Source of the DNA: an uncultured Bacteroidales bacterium
GTDB lineage: Bacteria; Bacteroidota; Bacteroidia; Bacteroidales; UBA4417
Assembly: GCA_937965665.1 (NCBI GenBank)
Contig: CALCJE010000378.1
Location: 1 to 18,059, forward strand
Length of the DNA stretch: 18,059 nucleotides
Direction: 5' to 3'
Shown here: positions 15,431-18,059 of the stretch, one piece after another
How the letters are laid out: each line of letters begins with the position of its first letter
Numbering within the stretch: position 1 is the first letter of the stretch
The notes under the pieces: generated by a model
Database searches by the model: none
Told to the model about the DNA's origin: nothing
What the model saw: only the letters and a program-made list of their open reading frames with translations
Translations under genes and position numbers: made by a program

Positions 15431-17047
15431 ATGAAAACAACAAAATATTTTCTCATACTCATAATCTTCGGCCTGTTCTCTTGCTCCGATCTGGATCAAA
15501 TGAATAAGGACCCGCACCACCCAACCGGTGCAATGTACGATTTCAGTACATCCCAGATATCCACCATTTTGCGTGCCGGGTCAACCTACGACGGAGCCCA
15601 CCGCTACCAAAGGGTAAAAAGTCTGCATATCGATTTCTATTCGCAGATGCTCGATGAAGTTCCTTCGGGTTGGATAAACACACGTAATTATTTTTCGAAC
15701 GATGGCTGGACAATAGATTACTGGAATTCAGTTCTCAGCTGGATATCCTCGTTGAATGGAATTATTAACCTTGGTAAAGATGATCCTAATCGTGTCAACA
15801 CCGTGGCTCTTGCCAGGATATGGCGCGTTTACATTCAAAGCCAGGCCACCGATTTGTTTGGTGTAATGCCTTTCCCAAGCTATAAAAATGTGGTTGAAAA
15901 CCCGCCTTATGTTTCTGTCGAAGATCAGTATAAAGAGTTTTTTGGCGAACTCGACGAGGCTGTTAAAATGATGAACCCGGCAAAAGGATTCCTCAATTCA
16001 AGTGAGGATATGATTTACGGTGGAGATGTAAACAAATGGAAAAAGTTTGCAAATTCACTCAGGCTGAGGCTTGCACTAAGGGTTTCGGAAGTTGATGCTG
16101 CTTTAAGCAAACAACAGGCTGAAGCTGCCATTGCTGCAGGCGTTATGGAATCGGAAGCTGACGATGCTAAATGCCCTCCATCGAATGAAGGATGGGGTAA
16201 CGATTACAATTATACTTTACTTTTCTCATGGGGCGAAACTCAGCATATGACATCCTCGTTCGAAAAACTGGTTACTAACATCGGTGGTATCGATTGGCCA
16301 GCTGCGGTTACAGCAACTGTTAAGCCAGCAAAAGTCGATCCCAGGGCACCTGTTATGTTCGATCCGGCATCCAGTGGTTCATGGAAGGGTGTTCCCCCGG
16401 GACTGCATCCTGACAATGTAAACCAGGATCCCAACAAGAGTACACAAATTGCAATACTTGGCGTTTATACCGTCGGGCCTCCATCGGCACGTAAGCTAAA
16501 CCGTAAGTACGACCTGATGCTGTATGAAGAAGTGTGCTTCCTGAAAGCAGAAGCCATGCTCAGGATGGGTGTTTCAGGGAATGCAAAAGCCGAATATACC
16601 AAAGGTGTGGCAGCTTCATTTGCCCGTTGGGGTGTAACCGGTTCCGATGCCTACCTGGCTTCAACCGAAAAGAACCTGGCTGGTACAAGTGCTAATTTTG
16701 ATGATATTTCGGGTGCTGGTAATACACAACTCGAAAAAATCATTACCCAGAAGTATATTTCACTGTTCCCTGATGTATCGATAGAAGGATGGAGTGATAA
16801 ACGGCGTCTCAATTTGCCTCGTTTTGATGTTCCTGTGTACCGCGACCCTGCAACTTATGGCGCTGCACCTTCAAATTTTGCAAACCCGGCAAGTTTTATC
16901 AGGAGGGTTAAAATTCCTGCTTCCGAAAGCATCAACAACAAGACTGAATATGATAAAGGTGTTATTTTGATGGGTTCGGGTGGCGATCTTACCAACACAC
17001 CACTCTGGTGGGATAAGAGTAAGAATTATTGCACTTCACCCAATTAA
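15431..17047 (+). CDS. SusD/RagB-family glycan-binding outer-membrane lipoprotein
   Basis: 538 residues. The N-terminus MKTTKYFLILIIFGLFSC is a lipoprotein signal with the lipidated Cys18, followed by SDLDQMN, whose acidic residues fit the surface-export signal of Bacteroidota lipoproteins. The body has the features of the SusD-like_2 type (nutrient-binding lipoprotein): NKDPHHPTG after the lipobox, YIQSQATDLFGVMPFPSY, KKFANSLRLRLALRVSEVD in the TPR-like part, and LMLYEEVCFLKAEAMLRMG near residue 365. It forms the lid of the SusC pore and captures the glycan at the cell surface. It is separated from susC by 19 bp, with no terminator between, so the two are one transcript. An intrinsic terminator follows 24 bp after the stop. 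Confidence 0.93.
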   Translation: MKTTKYFLILIIFGLFSCSDLDQMNKDPHHPTGAMYDFSTSQISTILRAGSTYDGAHRYQRVKSLHIDFYSQMLDEVPSGWINTRNYFSNDGWTIDYWNSVLSWISSLNGIINLGKDDPNRVNTVALARIWRVYIQSQATDLFGVMPFPSYKNVVENPPYVSVEDQYKEFFGELDEAVKMMNPAKGFLNSSEDMIYGGDVNKWKKFANSLRLRLALRVSEVDAALSKQQAEAAIAAGVMESEADDAKCPPSNEGWGNDYNYTLLFSWGETQHMTSSFEKLVTNIGGIDWPAAVTATVKPAKVDPRAPVMFDPASSGSWKGVPPGLHPDNVNQDPNKSTQIAILGVYTVGPPSARKLNRKYDLMLYEEVCFLKAEAMLRMGVSGNAKAEYTKGVAASFARWGVTGSDAYLASTEKNLAGTSANFDDISGAGNTQLEKIITQKYISLFPDVSIEGWSDKRRLNLPRFDVPVYRDPATYGAAPSNFANPASFIRRVKIPASESINNKTEYDKGVILMGSGGDLTNTPLWWDKSKNYCTSPN

Positions 17048-17068
17048 TTTGTAACCAGTATAAAAAGG

Positions 17069-17102
17069 AAACAGGCACCCTAAAGAGTGCCTGTTTTTTT
17101 TT
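17069..17102. terminator. Intrinsic terminator after susD, probably bidirectional
   Basis: Stem ACAGGCAC (17071-17078) with GTGCCTGT (17087-17094), loop of 8 nt, extended by AA/TT pairs and followed on the plus strand by a run of nine T (17094-17102). On the minus strand the same hairpin is followed by TTTCCTTTTT, so it may also stop transcription coming from the convergent GH125 gene. Confidence 0.88.
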
Positions 17103-17152
17103 ATGAGAATTCGCTGAACGTCAGCTTTTACCTATTTAATTTCCTTTTTTAT

Positions 17153-18059
17153 TTATTTCAGCAATTCGGGATGTTCTTTATGTATTTTCAGAATCAGTTC
17201 ACCAAATAGAGTGTTAACCCAGGCAAACCAGCTTCGTGTATATTTGGCGGGATCGTCCTTATCAAACGACTCATGCATAACTCCCTTGCCGGCATGGGTA
17301 GCTTTAAGCATGGCGAGGCATTGTTCTATTTCGCTTGCGCTGGTACTGGTTAAAGCCTGCATAATGATGGTCATCGGCCATATTTTATCCTGCAAGGTAT
17401 GCGGGCTTCCGATTCCGGAGGCTGCTTTTCCTTCGAAATACCAGGGATTATCCTTACTTAACACAAATTTGCGTGTATTCTTATACAGCGGATTATTAAC
17501 GCCAATACATCCCAAATATGGAAGCGCCAGCAGGCTGGGTACATTGCTGTCGTCCATCCACAACCGGTTTCCAAAACCATCGGTTTCGAAAGCAATCACT
17601 TTACCATAATTCAGGTGATCGGCAATAGCATGTTTTTTCAAGGCTTGTTCTACTTCATCAGCAAGGTTTTTACAACGCGTTGCCAGTGATGTATTGCCGG
17701 TTACTTTTTCGGAAATTTCGCTGAGTTGCCGTAGCGAAACAACTGCAAAATAATTGGAAGGAACCAGGAAAGGGAATATAGTGGCATCATCCGATGGCCT
17801 GAAAATTGAACAGATCAGCCCAACCGGTCGGATTGGATTACCCATTCCGTTGCCGGGAACTGTATCAGTTTGCCAGCTGGTGGTTCGTTTAAACGAATAC
17901 GGTCCCTGGTTTTCTTTGCGTTGTTGTGTTTTAAAAGTGTTGTATACCAGTTCCATAGCCTCGTTCCAACGGCTGTCGAAAACAGAGGTGTCGCCGGTAG
18001 TTTTCCAGTAACCATGTGCCAGTCGTATAGGGTAGCAAAGCGAGTCGATTTCCCATTTA
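17153..18059 (-). CDS. GH125 exo-alpha-1,6-mannosidase (5' part beyond the window)
   Basis: The frame is open from the right edge of the window to a TAA stop at 17153-17155, so about 301 C-terminal residues are visible and the start lies outside. An internal ATG at 17956 is not the start, because family-conserved sequence continues upstream of it. Signature GH125 segments are WEIDSLCYPIRLAHGYW, FRPSDDATIFPFLVPSNYFAV, WMDDSNVPSLLALPYLG and MHESFDKDDP followed by YTRSWFAWVNTLFGELI. The Glu in HESF is a candidate catalytic base by resemblance to known GH125 enzymes. The family is inverting, metal-independent and removes alpha-1,6-linked mannose from the non-reducing end, for example of N-glycans or yeast mannan. 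It converges on susD and shares the terminator; its own promoter and any partners lie to the right. Confidence 0.9.
   Translation of the reverse strand, partial: KWEIDSLCYPIRLAHGYWKTTGDTSVFDSRWNEAMELVYNTFKTQQRKENQGPYSFKRTTSWQTDTVPGNGMGNPIRPVGLICSIFRPSDDATIFPFLVPSNYFAVVSLRQLSEISEKVTGNTSLATRCKNLADEVEQALKKHAIADHLNYGKVIAFETDGFGNRLWMDDSNVPSLLALPYLGCIGVNNPLYKNTRKFVLSKDNPWYFEGKAASGIGSPHTLQDKIWPMTIIMQALTSTSASEIEQCLAMLKATHAGKGVMHESFDKDDPAKYTRSWFAWVNTLFGELILKIHKEHPELLK

Noticed and set aside
17153..17956. Complete 267-residue protein starting at 17956
   Set aside because: The frame stays open to the window edge and the upstream residues (WEIDSLCYPIRLAHGYW) are conserved GH125 sequence, so this is the 3' part of a longer gene.

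Overview
The window looks like part of a Bacteroidota chromosome, most likely order Bacteroidales or a relative. The evidence is a SusC/SusD pair, TAnnTTTG-type promoter candidates, no clear Shine-Dalgarno sequences, and a NagB-PIG-L fusion of the kind found in this phylum. It holds one carbohydrate-utilisation locus, flanked on the left by an unrelated hypothetical gene and a small repeat cluster.

Layout. 2-682 (minus) is a hypothetical protein. 683-1290 has no gene: it is AT-rich and then carries three REP-like palindromes, two of them in an inverted pair. From 11536 down to 1368 six genes lie head to tail on the minus strand: a ROK-family regulator, a secreted GH2 beta-galactosidase, a NagB deaminase fused to a PIG-L/LmbE deacetylase domain, a FucP-type sugar permease, a sugar-1-phosphate nucleotidyltransferase and an N-acetylhexosamine 1-kinase-like protein. 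A hairpin with a T-tract at 1291-1336 ends this run. The run is interrupted at 4674-5012 by two heptanucleotide tandem-repeat arrays. A 779-bp AT-rich intergenic region (11537-12315) separates the ROK gene from the divergent SusC (12316-15411) and SusD (15431-17047) genes. A strong intrinsic terminator (17071-17102) follows SusD. A GH125 alpha-mannosidase then converges on it from the right and runs off the window.

How the genes may work together (inference). SusC/SusD would bind and import an oligosaccharide across the outer membrane. The periplasmic beta-galactosidase would trim terminal galactose, and GH125 exo-alpha-1,6-mannosidase would act on mannosides. The permease would take monosaccharides into the cytoplasm. 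Two amino-sugar fates are then encoded side by side: kinase plus nucleotidyltransferase (HexNAc to HexNAc-1-P to UDP-HexNAc, a salvage route) and NagB-PIG-L (GlcNAc-6-P/GlcN-6-P to fructose-6-P, a catabolic route). Galactosidase, mannosidase and GlcNAc handling together point to an N-glycan-like or similar host or complex glycan. The ROK protein is the obvious local regulator.

The least explained items are the period-7 repeat arrays inside the operon, the Thr in place of the usual Asp/Asn in the NagB active site, the coexistence of 1-phosphate and 6-phosphate amino-sugar enzymes without a visible nagA or 6-kinase, and the paired REP-like element. I saw no tRNA, rRNA, insertion sequence or CRISPR array.
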